Part shown: in pieces, positions 1-7,371 of the stretch
How the letters are laid out: each line of letters starts with the position of its first letter
How positions within the stretch are numbered: position 1 is the first letter of the stretch
NCBI GenBank assembly: GCA_902607805.1
Contig: CACLLR010000006.1
Location: 1 to 39,375, forward strand
Source of the DNA: an uncultured Pelagibacteraceae bacterium
Lineage (GTDB): Bacteria; Pseudomonadota; Alphaproteobacteria; Pelagibacterales; Pelagibacteraceae
DNA: 39,375 bases
Direction: 5' to 3'
Notes under the pieces: generated by a model
Databases searched by the model: none
Told to the model about the DNA's origin: nothing
What the model saw: only the letters and a program-made list of their open reading frames with translations
Translations under genes and position numbers: made by a program

Positions 1-202
1 AACCATTAGATCAGAAGCTTCGCCAAGGCATGTTCCTACAAAAATTATAGAAGTTACTGATATTCCTAGAACTAAGAATGGCAAAATAGTAGAATTAGCC
101 GTTAAAAATATAATTGAAGGAAATAAAATAAAAAATATTCAAGCATTAGCTAATCCAAATATTTTAGAACAATATAAAAATTTAGCAGAATTAAAAAAAT
201 AA
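1..202 (+). CDS. Acetoacetyl-CoA synthetase, C-terminal end only (partial)
   Basis: The reading frame is open from base 2 to a TAA at 200-202 and encodes the last 66 residues of an acyl-adenylate-forming enzyme. It contains [12 protein letters not shown] and [16 protein letters not shown]. The Lys in the NGK motif is the conserved A10 lysine of the ANL superfamily C-terminal domain. The stretch that follows, containing ALANP, resembles acetoacetate-CoA ligases rather than acetyl-CoA synthetases. That family activates acetoacetate to acetoacetyl-CoA using ATP. The stop codon shares one base with the ATG of the downstream aminotransferase, so the two are probably co-translated. The substrate call rests on the tail alone and is moderately secure; the ANL family call is secure. 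Confidence 0.8.
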   Translation, partial: TIRSEASPRHVPTKIIEVTDIPRTKNGKIVELAVKNIIEGNKIKNIQALANPNILEQYKNLAELKK

Positions 203-1428
203 TGATTAAAAATAAAATTAAGAATTTAGATTTATCTGCAACATTAAAAATAAATGAAATTTCTAAGAATTTAGGAAAAGAAGGAAAAAAAATTATAAAT
301 TTCGGTTTTGGACAATCGCCATTTCATGTTCCAGAAAAAGTAGTTGAAGAACTTAAAAAAAATGCCAATGAAAAAAGTTACTTGCCTATACAAGGATTGC
401 ATAAGCTTCGTGAAGCTATTGCAAAATATGAGACAGAAAAAAAAAATAATGATTTTTCTCCAGAACAAGTAATCATTGGTCCAGGTTCAAAAGAATTGAT
501 GTTTTTATTACATATGTCTATTGATAGAGAAATAATACTTCCTTGTCCAAGCTGGGTATCTTATCGACCTCAATCAATTATAGCTGATAATAAATTTCAT
601 TGGTTAGAAACGAAAGCAGAAAATAATTGGTATCCAACTGCAGAAGAAATTGAAAATTTAATTTTAAAAAATAAAGAAAAAAAATATTTAATGATTTTTA
701 ATTCGCCAAATAATCCTTCCGGTCAAGTGTGTAAGAATTTAGAAGAAATAAGTGAAATTATAAAAAAATATAATATTATTGTTTTATCTGATGAAATTTA
801 TTCCGAGTTAACTTTTGATGAAAAATATAGGTCAATAGCAGATTATTGTTCAGATAATGTTATTGTTAGCAATGGATTAAGTAAATGGTGTGGAGCCGGA
901 GGATGGAGACTTGGATATTTTTTAATTCCAGAAAAATTAAATGAAATAAAAAATTCTATGAAAGTTTTAGCTAGTGAAACTTTTTCAGCAGTAAGTGCCC
1001 CAATACAATTTGCAGCTATTTCAGCTTTTGAGGATGATCATAGTGATTACCTAACAAAGTCAAAAAATATTTTGAAAGGAATTGGAGAATATGTTTTCAA
1101 TAATTTAAAATCAAATAATGTAATAATAAATAAGCCTATGGGAGGATTTTATTTGATGCCACAATTTTTAAATAAAAAATTTAAATCTTCTACCGAAATG
1201 TGCGCCGATATATTAAATCAAAAAAGTTTGGCAATTTTACCTGGTTCTGATTTTGGTTTTTCAAAAGATAAAATGATAGCTAGAATAAGTTACACAGATT
1301 TTGATGGAAAAAAATTTATGTCAAACATAAATTTAGATACAAATATTGATGAAGATTTAATTGAAAGATTTGCACCCCATATAGTTGAAGGAACAAAAAG
1401 GCTCAAAGATTGGGTTGAAAAAGCTTAA
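202..1428 (+). CDS. PLP-dependent class I/II aminotransferase
   Basis: This is a 408-residue fold-type I aminotransferase of the aspartate/aromatic aminotransferase superfamily. Visible landmarks are the substrate-binding N-terminal region GFGQSPFHVP, the NSPNNPSG motif near residue 170, SDEIYSEL (the PLP pyridine-N aspartate) near 198, the Schiff-base lysine in SNGLSKWCGAGGWRLGY near 230, and the carboxylate-binding Arg in ARISY near 375. Length is typical for the family. The ATG overlaps the stop of the upstream acetoacetyl-CoA synthetase gene (TAATG), which fixes the start. The amino donor and acceptor cannot be told from sequence. Pairing with an acetoacetate-activating enzyme hints at amino-acid or ketone-body catabolism, but that is inference. 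Confidence 0.9.
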   Translation: MIKNKIKNLDLSATLKINEISKNLGKEGKKIINFGFGQSPFHVPEKVVEELKKNANEKSYLPIQGLHKLREAIAKYETEKKNNDFSPEQVIIGPGSKELMFLLHMSIDREIILPCPSWVSYRPQSIIADNKFHWLETKAENNWYPTAEEIENLILKNKEKKYLMIFNSPNNPSGQVCKNLEEISEIIKKYNIIVLSDEIYSELTFDEKYRSIADYCSDNVIVSNGLSKWCGAGGWRLGYFLIPEKLNEIKNSMKVLASETFSAVSAPIQFAAISAFEDDHSDYLTKSKNILKGIGEYVFNNLKSNNVIINKPMGGFYLMPQFLNKKFKSSTEMCADILNQKSLAILPGSDFGFSKDKMIARISYTDFDGKKFMSNINLDTNIDEDLIERFAPHIVEGTKRLKDWVEKA

Positions 1429-1433
1429 TTTAT

Positions 1434-1450
1434 ATTAGAATTATTCTAAA
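1434..1450. promoter_or_regulatory. Candidate Fur/Irr-type operator dyad upstream of the TRAP receptor gene
   Basis: ATTAGAA-TTA-TTCTAAA is a dyad with six of seven mirrored positions. It differs by one base from the TTTAGAA-N3-TTCTAAA pattern of iron-control (ICE/Irr) boxes described in Rhizobiales. It lies between the aminotransferase stop and the TRAP receptor gene, about 40 bp upstream of a TATAAT at 1491-1496. It is followed by A, not T, so it does not look like a plus-strand terminator. Similar dyads occur near katG and irr in this window. Function is inferred. Confidence 0.35.
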
Positions 1451-1515
1451 AAACTTCTGGACAATCAAAATAAATTTTGTTTCAATTCGTTATAATTAAA
1501 CAGAGAGAGGGGAAA

Positions 1516-2523
1516 ATGAAAAAAATATTATCTACACTATCAAGTGCTCTAATTCTTTTCGCAGCATTATTTTCGTTTAATACTGTTGCAAAGTCTGCTG
1601 AGTTTTTTACGATAGGTACTGGTGGTCCAACTGGAGTTTATTTTCAGACTGGAAACGCAATTTGTAAAATGTTGCACAAATATGCAACAAGTTCAGAACA
1701 TGGAAGAAAAAAAGGTGCTACTGATAAAGCTTATAGATGTACAGCTCCATCGACGGGTGGATCAAACTACAATATTGGCCAAATTAAAGATGGAGAATTC
1801 CAATTTGGTGTAGCTCAATCAGATTGGCAATTTCATGCCTATAATGGTTCTAGTAAATGGGAAGGAAAAAAATTTAGTAATCTAAGAGCTGTTTTTTCAG
1901 TTCATAACGAGCCTTTCCAAATTTGGGCAAGAAAGAAAGCAAAAGTTAAAGACTTTAAAGGACTTAAAGGTAAAACTGTAAACATAGGTAATCCAGGTTC
2001 AGGTCAAAGAGGAACAATGGAAGTTCTTATGAATGCAATGGGAGTTGACAATAGTTATTTTAAAGGTGTTACAGAGTTGACTTCTTCGGAACAAGTAAAA
2101 GCGCTTTGTGATGGTAAAATAGATGCTTATGGATATTCTGTAGGATTTCCAAATGGTGCTATGGAGCAAGCGGCAACTTGTGCAGCAAAAGCATTGCCAA
2201 TTAATCTTACTGGTTCAGAAGTTCAAGGTCTAATAGATGGTGCACCTTATTATGCAGCAGCTACAATACCTGCAAAAACTTATACTGGACAAAAGAAAGA
2301 CGTAACTACTTTTGGAGTTAAGGCTACTGTAGTAACTAGTGCAGATATTTCTGAAGAATTAGTTTACTTAGTAACCAAAGCAGTTTTTGAAAATTTTGAC
2401 GATTTTAGAAAACAACATCCTGCTTTTGGTCCTTTAGAAAAGAAAAATATGATTGCAGATGGTTTGTCTGCTCCATTACATCCTGGTGCTATTAAATACT
2501 ATAAAGAAGCTGGATTAATGTAA
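1516..2523 (+). CDS. TRAP transporter solute-binding protein, TAXI family
   Basis: This 335-residue periplasmic receptor belongs to the TAXI (TRAP-associated extracytoplasmic immunogenic) family. After a signal peptide of about 26 residues (MKK, then a hydrophobic stretch ending near AKSA), the mature protein starts EFFTIGTGGPTGVYFQTG, the family's hallmark N-terminus. Later hallmarks are GGSNYNIGQIKDGEFQFGVAQ and the GNPGSGQRGT motif. The start was set at the ATG with a purine-rich leader (GAGAGAGGGGAAA) just before it. The upstream in-frame TTG at 1477 would ruin the signal peptide. A TATAAT at 1491-1496 could be the -10 element. The gene ends in a strong terminator, and the downstream permease gene is broken, so this receptor may be orphaned here. 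TAXI ligands are variable (dicarboxylates, glutamate and others), so none is assigned. Confidence 0.9.
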   Translation: MKKILSTLSSALILFAALFSFNTVAKSAEFFTIGTGGPTGVYFQTGNAICKMLHKYATSSEHGRKKGATDKAYRCTAPSTGGSNYNIGQIKDGEFQFGVAQSDWQFHAYNGSSKWEGKKFSNLRAVFSVHNEPFQIWARKKAKVKDFKGLKGKTVNIGNPGSGQRGTMEVLMNAMGVDNSYFKGVTELTSSEQVKALCDGKIDAYGYSVGFPNGAMEQAATCAAKALPINLTGSEVQGLIDGAPYYAAATIPAKTYTGQKKDVTTFGVKATVVTSADISEELVYLVTKAVFENFDDFRKQHPAFGPLEKKNMIADGLSAPLHPGAIKYYKEAGLM

Positions 2524-2544
2524 TAAATATAATTAATTTTAATT

Positions 2545-2579
2545 AAAAAGGCCCAATATATTTATTGGGCCTTTTTTTT
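2545..2579 (+). terminator. Rho-independent terminator after the TRAP receptor gene
   Basis: AAAAAGGCCCAATA at 2545-2558 pairs perfectly over 14 bp with TATTGGGCCTTTTT at 2563-2576. The loop is TATT and the T-tract runs on to 2579. It lies 22 bp after the receptor stop and 21 bp before the permease start. Such a hairpin lets a binding protein be made in excess over its membrane partner, or simply ends the transcript. Confidence 0.92.
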
Positions 2580-2599
2580 ATGTTAAATATACTTTTTAA

Positions 2600-3238
2600 A
2601 TGAGTCAAAACACTGATATTAATATTGAGAGTAAAATTCAAGAAGACTTATCTCCAACAAAAAAACTTACAGGAATTCATTTAAAAATTGTTGCAGCGAT
2701 AGCAATTATTTGGTCCCTATTTCAATTATGGTATGCATCCCCTTTTCCCTTTTGGTTTAATATTGGTATGTTTAAAGGTTTGCCAGCTAGAGCTATACAT
2801 TTAGGTTTTGCTTTATTATTAGCATATTTAATTTTTCCTTATTCAAGATCAAAAAAAATTTCAATTATAGATATTTCAATAGGTATAATTGGAACTTTTT
2901 GTTGTTTATATATTTATTTTTTTTATGATCAATTAGTAGACAGAGGAGGCATACTTCTAAAAATTCCATTAGGTCAAAATATTATATTACCAATTGAATT
3001 AATTATTGGGATATGTGGAATTTTAATATTACTTGAAGCTACTAGAAGAGTTATAGGAATACCCTTAGTTATTATTGCACTTTGTTTTTTAATATTTTCA
3101 TATTTTGGAAAATATGCTCCAGAAATAATTTCACACGGAGGACTCTCATTAAAAAGACTTGTAGGTTTTCAGTGGTTTGATCAAGAGGCTATATTTGGAA
3201 TACCCATTGGCGTTTCGGTTGACTTTATATTTTTATAG
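2600..3238 (+). pseudogene. TRAP transporter fused permease (TAXI-associated), truncated after the N-terminal third
   Basis: The frame encodes 212 residues with about five hydrophobic segments (near residues 28-45, 66-80, 90-110, 130-145 and 152-170). It matches the N-terminal, DctQ-like part of fused TAXI-TRAP permeases, ending GIPIGVSVDFIFL and then TAG. Family members normally run to 600 residues or more and continue from this motif into the DctM transport domain. Here the codon after FIFL is a stop, and the DNA from about 3226-3240 onward belongs to dsbB. The DctM domain with the transport path is entirely missing, so this should not transport. The likely cause is a deletion whose other end lies in dsbB, or an assembly/amplification chimera. 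Confidence 0.8.
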
Positions 3239-3240
3239 TT

Positions 3241-3489
3241 AGCGTGTTTTTATCTGGTTATCATGCAGGTATTGAAAACAATATTTTTAATGAGTACTCT
3301 GGTTGTAGTGTAGATAATCTTAATTTAACAAATAAAACAGAATTATTAAACTCTCTAAAAAATTCTTTACCAAATTGTAAAGATGTAAATTTTAGAATTT
3401 TTGGTCTATCTCTTGCGACATTAAATTTTATTATTTCTATAATAGTTACTGTATTTATTGTAAATAAAATAATAAATGAAAAAAAGTAA
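3241..3489 (+). pseudogene. dsbB: DsbB disulfide-bond oxidoreductase, C-terminal half only
   Basis: The frame reads VFLSGYHAGIENNIFNEY, then a Cys-containing periplasmic loop with two cysteines about 25 residues apart (CSVDNL...LPNC), then FGLSLATLNFIISIIVTVFIV, a terminal membrane helix. This matches the second half of DsbB: end of TM3, the loop with the Cys104/Cys130-type pair that attacks DsbA, and TM4. TM1, TM2 and the quinone-linked CxxC pair are absent. The dsbB-like frame is open only back to a TGA at 3220-3222, and that upstream sequence belongs to the TRAP permease. GTG 3244 could act as a start, but the product would lack the catalytic CxxC. It overlaps coq7 by 14 bp. Confidence 0.75.
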
Positions 3490-4009
3490 TAAAAAAAAAG
3501 TTGAAGAGTTTATTCGTGTTGACCACGCAGGTGAAAGAGGAGCAATAAAAATATATGAAGGCCAATTATTGGCTCTTAATACTCTGTGTAAAAATGATGA
3601 ATTAAAAAAAACAATCGAAGAAATGAAGATACATGAAATAGAACATGCAAATTTTTTTGAAAAAGAAATAAAAAAAAGAGGCATAAAACCAACAAAGTTT
3701 TTACCTTTATGGGATATTTTAGGAGTTGGATTAGGTTTTGGATCTACTATTTTAGGAAATAAAGCTGCTATGCTTTGTACAGCATCAGTAGAGGAAGTTA
3801 TAGATGATCATTATCAAAATCAGATTAATGAGTTAGAAGAAGATGAAAAAGAATTAAAAAAAAAGATTGAGAAATTTCGAAAAGATGAATTACATCACAA
3901 AAATATTGCATATGAAAAAGGTGCAACTAAAATTGGAATATACTCAATTCTAGATAAAGTTATTAAAACTGGATCTAAAATTGCAATAAATATATCTGAA
4001 AAAATATAG
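3476..4009 (+). CDS. coq7: Coq7-type demethoxyubiquinone hydroxylase
   Basis: This 177-residue carboxylate-bridged di-iron monooxygenase hydroxylates demethoxyubiquinone in ubiquinone synthesis at the inner membrane. The two-fold repeated ligand pattern is visible: E20 in VDHAGERGA, E54xxH57 in HEIEHA, the Glu of SVEEVIDDHYQNQ near residue 107, and ExxH in DELHHKN near 140. A hydrophobic mid-section (LWDILGVGLGFGSTILG) fits membrane association. The ATG lies within the end of the dsbB remnant. Length is normal for the short bacterial form. ubiE and ubiB, two more ubiquinone genes, lie 10 kb away in the same window. The gene looks intact despite the adjoining deletion. Confidence 0.93.
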   Translation: MKKSNKKKVEEFIRVDHAGERGAIKIYEGQLLALNTLCKNDELKKTIEEMKIHEIEHANFFEKEIKKRGIKPTKFLPLWDILGVGLGFGSTILGNKAAMLCTASVEEVIDDHYQNQINELEEDEKELKKKIEKFRKDELHHKNIAYEKGATKIGIYSILDKVIKTGSKIAINISEKI

Positions 4010-4579
4010 TTAAGGTTCTAATTCTACGTCCCAATACAAATAATCCATCCAGCTTTTGTGCAGGAAATTTGGTGGAAAGTTTTTCCCATTTTTATGTAAA
4101 TCCTCAGTACTTGGACGATAAGGTTTTTGAAATAACATCATATCTGAATTCTTTAATAATCTTCCACCTTTTTTTACATTACAACCTGAACAAGCAGTTA
4201 CAACATTTTCCCAATTAGTTTTTCCACCTTTAGATCTGGGCAATAAATGATCAAATGTTAATTCATTTTTACTTCCACAATATTGACATTTAAACTTATC
4301 TCTTAAAAAAACATTAAATCTTGTAAAATTAGGATTTGTTTGAGGTTTAATATAGGATTTTAATGCTATAACACTTGGAAGTTTCATGCTGAACGATGGA
4401 CTGCTAATTACTCTGTCATAAAAACTTACAATTGTAACTCTATCCAAAAAAAATGATTTTATAGAGTCTTGCCAGCTCCACAATGATAAAGGATAATAAC
4501 TAAGAGGTCTATAATCTGCATTTAAAACTAGTGCAGGACACTTTTCTAAAGAAACATACTGATCAGAATTATTAAACAT
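4010..4579 (-). CDS. HNH endonuclease-fold protein
   Basis: This 189-residue protein has a central HNH nuclease motif: C98-x2-C101 (CQYCG), D110-H111 in FDHLLPRSKGG, N125 in WENVV, and C130-x2-C133 (CSGC). The Cys pairs bind structural zinc and the His is the general base. The N-terminal about 90 residues (VLNADYRPLSYYPLSLWSW) match a widespread alphaproteobacterial chromosomal HNH family, not a homing intron or phage terminase. Its cellular role is not established. The stop codon is directly adjacent to the coq7 stop with no base between them. A perfect palindrome touches the start codon. The catalytic residues look complete. Confidence 0.88.
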   Translation of the reverse strand: MFNNSDQYVSLEKCPALVLNADYRPLSYYPLSLWSWQDSIKSFFLDRVTIVSFYDRVISSPSFSMKLPSVIALKSYIKPQTNPNFTRFNVFLRDKFKCQYCGSKNELTFDHLLPRSKGGKTNWENVVTACSGCNVKKGGRLLKNSDMMLFQKPYRPSTEDLHKNGKNFPPNFLHKSWMDYLYWDVELEP

Positions 4580-4600
4580 TATTTAAGTTAACTTAAATAA
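4579..4600. promoter_or_regulatory. 22-bp perfect palindrome at the HNH gene start codon
   Basis: TTATTTAAGTT followed by AACTTAAATAA is an exact 22-bp inverted repeat with no spacer. On the minus strand its last base is the A of the HNH gene's ATG. No Shine-Dalgarno is visible there. It could be an operator, or an mRNA hairpin covering the initiation region. Nothing else in the 60-bp spacer (4580-4639) stands out. Confidence 0.5.
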
Positions 4601-4639
4601 CATTAAATTACAATGGTTCAAAAAAACATTAAATTTTTA

Positions 4640-5299
4640 TTAAATATTAAAATTTTTTTTAATAAACTCTAATGCGGTACTTGAAGCCTCAATAGGTATA
4701 TGATGACCACAATTATTAATTATTTTTGTCTGAACGTTAATTTTATGTCTCATTAAAAAATCTTTTGCTTCTAACAAATTTGTACAAGGAACAACATCAT
4801 CTTGTGCTCCATGAATTAATAAAACATTTGTTGATGACTTTATTCTTTTTGAAATATCTTCTTTATCAATTATTTTTCCTGAAAAACCAACTATACAATT
4901 AAAAGGATCATCAATTGTTAAGCCAATACTTAATGACATCATGCATCCTTGACTAAATCCTGATACACAAATTTTTGAATTTGATAATTTAAACTCTAAT
5001 TTAATTTCTTTAATATATTCTTCTAATATTTTTTCAGCTTTGTGCGATTCATTTTTTATGTAATTAATGTCATCGTTAGATAAATCAAACCACTGATAAC
5101 CAGTTGGACTTATTTGACATTTTTCTGGTGCATTTGGACACAAAAAAATAGTATTTTTTAAAAATCTTTTCCAATTAATAGATAGACTACTTATATCGTT
5201 ACCATCTCCACCATAACCATGTAATAAAATTATTGCATTTTCAATTTTATTTTTATCTTCTGGATATATAATTTTAGTATCTAAAGAAAAATTTGTCAT
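4640..5299 (-). CDS. Phospholipase/carboxylesterase family alpha/beta hydrolase
   Basis: This 219-residue cytoplasmic serine hydrolase belongs to the lysophospholipase/carboxylesterase family (YpfH-like). The oxyanion-hole region is LLHGYGGDGNDIS near residues 25-37. The nucleophile is S116 in GFSQG, the acid D167 in HGAQDDVVP, and the base H199 in CGHHIP, so the triad is complete. Length is typical. There is no signal peptide. It lies 4 bp downstream of the tlpA-like gene and is probably co-transcribed with it. The natural ester substrate is unknown. Confidence 0.9.
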   Translation of the reverse strand: MTNFSLDTKIIYPEDKNKIENAIILLHGYGGDGNDISSLSINWKRFLKNTIFLCPNAPEKCQISPTGYQWFDLSNDDINYIKNESHKAEKILEEYIKEIKLEFKLSNSKICVSGFSQGCMMSLSIGLTIDDPFNCIVGFSGKIIDKEDISKRIKSSTNVLLIHGAQDDVVPCTNLLEAKDFLMRHKINVQTKIINNCGHHIPIEASSTALEFIKKNFNI

Positions 5300-5303
5300 T
5301 TAT

Positions 5304-5834
5304 TTAGTCATATTTTTTTAACCAATTAATAAACTTTTTGTTTTGAAAGTCCATTGAACCTATTATTCTTGCGAATTCTTCATTATTTTTGTTAATTAAA
5401 ATTGTTGTGGGTAATCCTCTTAATAAAAATTCATTAGGTAAATTTGATAAATCATCAAAATAGATCTCTAAATTTTTTATATTATAATTTTTATAAAAAA
5501 TTATTGATTTTTTTAATTCTTCATTTCCAACATTAATTGCAAATATTTCTAAATTTTTAAATTTGTTATTTGATTTAAGTTTATCTAAAGATGGCATTTC
5601 TTCCCTGCAAGGAGCACACCAGGTAGCCCAAAAATTCAATAAAATTAGTTTATTCTTATATGAGCTTAAATTTTCTATGTTATTATTTGAATTTTTGAAT
5701 TCTATTTTGCCTATTTTTTTAGTTTCTTTGTGAAATACTAAGTTTTTTATATTTGGTACATCTGTTGCATATGAATATTTTGATGTTAATAAATAAACTA
5801 TTAATGTAAAAATTTTTAAAGTTACTAATTTCAT
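5304..5834 (-). CDS. TlpA-like periplasmic thiol-disulfide reductase
   Basis: This 176-residue thioredoxin-fold protein has an N-terminal signal or anchor segment (about residues 5-23) and the active site LLNFWATWCAPCREEMPSL, with C73 and C76 in a WCAPC motif. A downstream cis-Pro region (RGLPTTILI) is present near residue 138. WCAPC is typical of TlpA/ResA/CcmG reductases, which keep periplasmic thiols reduced, for example during cytochrome c maturation or copper delivery to oxidase. Its start is 23 bp from the argH start on the other strand, so the two share a very short divergent promoter region. The exact client is not known. Confidence 0.9.
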   Translation of the reverse strand: MKLVTLKIFTLIVYLLTSKYSYATDVPNIKNLVFHKETKKIGKIEFKNSNNNIENLSSYKNKLILLNFWATWCAPCREEMPSLDKLKSNNKFKNLEIFAINVGNEELKKSIIFYKNYNIKNLEIYFDDLSNLPNEFLLRGLPTTILINKNNEEFARIIGSMDFQNKKFINWLKKYD

Positions 5835-5857
5835 TCTAAAAGGTATATTTACATATC

Positions 5858-7255
5858 ATGGCTAAAAATAAAAACAATCAAGCAATTTGGAGCACTAGAA
5901 TTTCAAAAAAAACTTCTCAAATTTTTAAAAAATCGGGAAGCTCATTAAATATTGATAAAAGATTATATAAAGAAGATATTGAAGCATCAACAGCACATAT
6001 TGAAATGCTATTTAAGCAAAAAATTATTTCATTTAAAATTAAGGCTAAAATAATTTGGGGATTAAATAAAATTAAAAATGAAATAATTAAAAAAAAATTT
6101 AATTTTAATAATGAAAATGAAGATATACATATGTCTATTGAAAATAGATTATTTGAAATAATAGGAGATGATGCGGGATTTGTACACACTGCTAGATCTA
6201 GAAATGATCAAGTAATTACCGACTTTAAATTATGGTTAAGAAAAGCAACAGATGATCTAATAGCAAATTTAAATAATACAATTAAAATTATTTTAAAAAA
6301 ATCTGAAGATAATATTTATACTATAATGCCTGGTTTTACACATCTAAAGAATGCTCAACCAATTTCATTTGGTCATTATCTATTAGCTTATGTAGAAATG
6401 TTTAATAGAGATAAAAAAAGATTTAAAAATAATTTTGAAAGTTTAATGGAAAATCCTCTTGGTGTGGCTGCTTTAACTGGTACTTCATTTAATATTGATA
6501 GAAACTTTACTACAAAAAAATTAAAATTTAAGATACCAACAAAAAATTCAGTAGATACAGTAGCTGATAGAGATTTTGTAGTTGATTTTTTGTATGGAAC
6601 ATCGATGTGTGCGATGCACATATCAAGATTAGCAGAAGAATTTATTATATGGAACTCTGATGGATTTAGATTAATTAATTTAAATGATAAAATAGTAACC
6701 GGCTCTTCAATAATGCCTCAAAAGAAAAATCCAGATCCACTTGAATTTTTAAGAGGAAAAACAGGAGAAGCTTATGGAAATTTATTTTCAATGTTAACTA
6801 TTCTTAAAGGTCTTCCTTTATCATATTTTAAAGATCTTCAAGATGATAAAGAAATTGTGTTTAGATCATATGATAGATTAAAAGATTCTATACAAATATT
6901 AAACGAAATATTAAAAAATATATTGATAAATAAAAAAAGAATGTTGGAGCTTGCGGAACATGGTTATATTACATCTACTGACTTAGCAGATTATATGGTC
7001 AAAGAATTAAATTATTCATTTAGAAAATCATATAACATTACATCAAAAATAGTTAATTATTGTGAAAAGAAAAATAAAAAATTATATGAATTAAAAATCG
7101 AAGAATTTCAAAAAATCGAACCTAAAATCAAAATAGAAGTATTTAAATTTATAGATCTAAAAAATTCAATAAATTCAAAAAAATCTTATGCAGGCACTTC
7201 TTTTGGGAACATAAAAAAAATGATAAATAAATATAAAAAGGAAATTAATAAATGA
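5858..7255 (+). CDS. argH: Argininosuccinate lyase
   Basis: This 465-residue member of the fumarase/aspartase superfamily makes arginine and fumarate from argininosuccinate, the last step of arginine synthesis in the cytosol. It starts WSTRISKKTSQIFKKSGSS, has the HTARSRNDQV substrate motif near residue 110, the catalytic His in FTHLKNAQP near 163, and the signature GSSIMPQKKNPDP near 282-294 with its flexible serine loop. The last 100 residues carry the family's YAGTSFGNI-type end. Its TGA overlaps the ATG of the small lipoprotein gene (ATGA), the arrangement argH-lptM-lysA common in Proteobacteria. Confidence 0.97.
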   Translation: MAKNKNNQAIWSTRISKKTSQIFKKSGSSLNIDKRLYKEDIEASTAHIEMLFKQKIISFKIKAKIIWGLNKIKNEIIKKKFNFNNENEDIHMSIENRLFEIIGDDAGFVHTARSRNDQVITDFKLWLRKATDDLIANLNNTIKIILKKSEDNIYTIMPGFTHLKNAQPISFGHYLLAYVEMFNRDKKRFKNNFESLMENPLGVAALTGTSFNIDRNFTTKKLKFKIPTKNSVDTVADRDFVVDFLYGTSMCAMHISRLAEEFIIWNSDGFRLINLNDKIVTGSSIMPQKKNPDPLEFLRGKTGEAYGNLFSMLTILKGLPLSYFKDLQDDKEIVFRSYDRLKDSIQILNEILKNILINKKRMLELAEHGYITSTDLADYMVKELNYSFRKSYNITSKIVNYCEKKNKKLYELKIEEFQKIEPKIKIEVFKFIDLKNSINSKKSYAGTSFGNIKKMINKYKKEINK

Positions 7256-7371
7256 GAAAAATATTATTTACAATTTTACTAAGCATTATTTTGCTTACTT
7301 CGTGTGGAAAGAAATCAGACCCATACTATAAAGAAGCTAAAATTTATTTAATAAATTCAAAAATATTATAA
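7252..7371 (+). CDS. Small lipoprotein, LptM-like
   Basis: This 39-residue ORF is easily missed by gene callers. It starts MRKILFTILLSIILLTSCGKKSD. A lipobox (LLTSC) places the lipidated Cys at residue 18, followed by GKKSDPYY. The short lipobox protein with a CGxKxxxY-like beginning, wedged between argH and lysA, matches the family now called LptM (formerly YifL), which assists LptDE assembly in the E. coli outer membrane. Its ATG overlaps the argH stop and its TAA overlaps the lysA ATG, so translation is coupled on both sides. The mature part is only 22 residues. The role here is inferred from position and motif. Confidence 0.8.
   Translation: MRKILFTILLSIILLTSCGKKSDPYYKEAKIYLINSKIL

Noticed and set aside
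1434..1450. The 1434-1450 inverted repeat as a terminator of the aminotransferase transcript
   Set aside because: The stem is only 6 bp and AT-rich, and is followed by A rather than T on the plus strand.
1477..1515. Upstream TTG start for the TAXI receptor
   Set aside because: It would put charged residues before the signal peptide and remove the purine-rich ribosome-binding site in front of ATG 1516.
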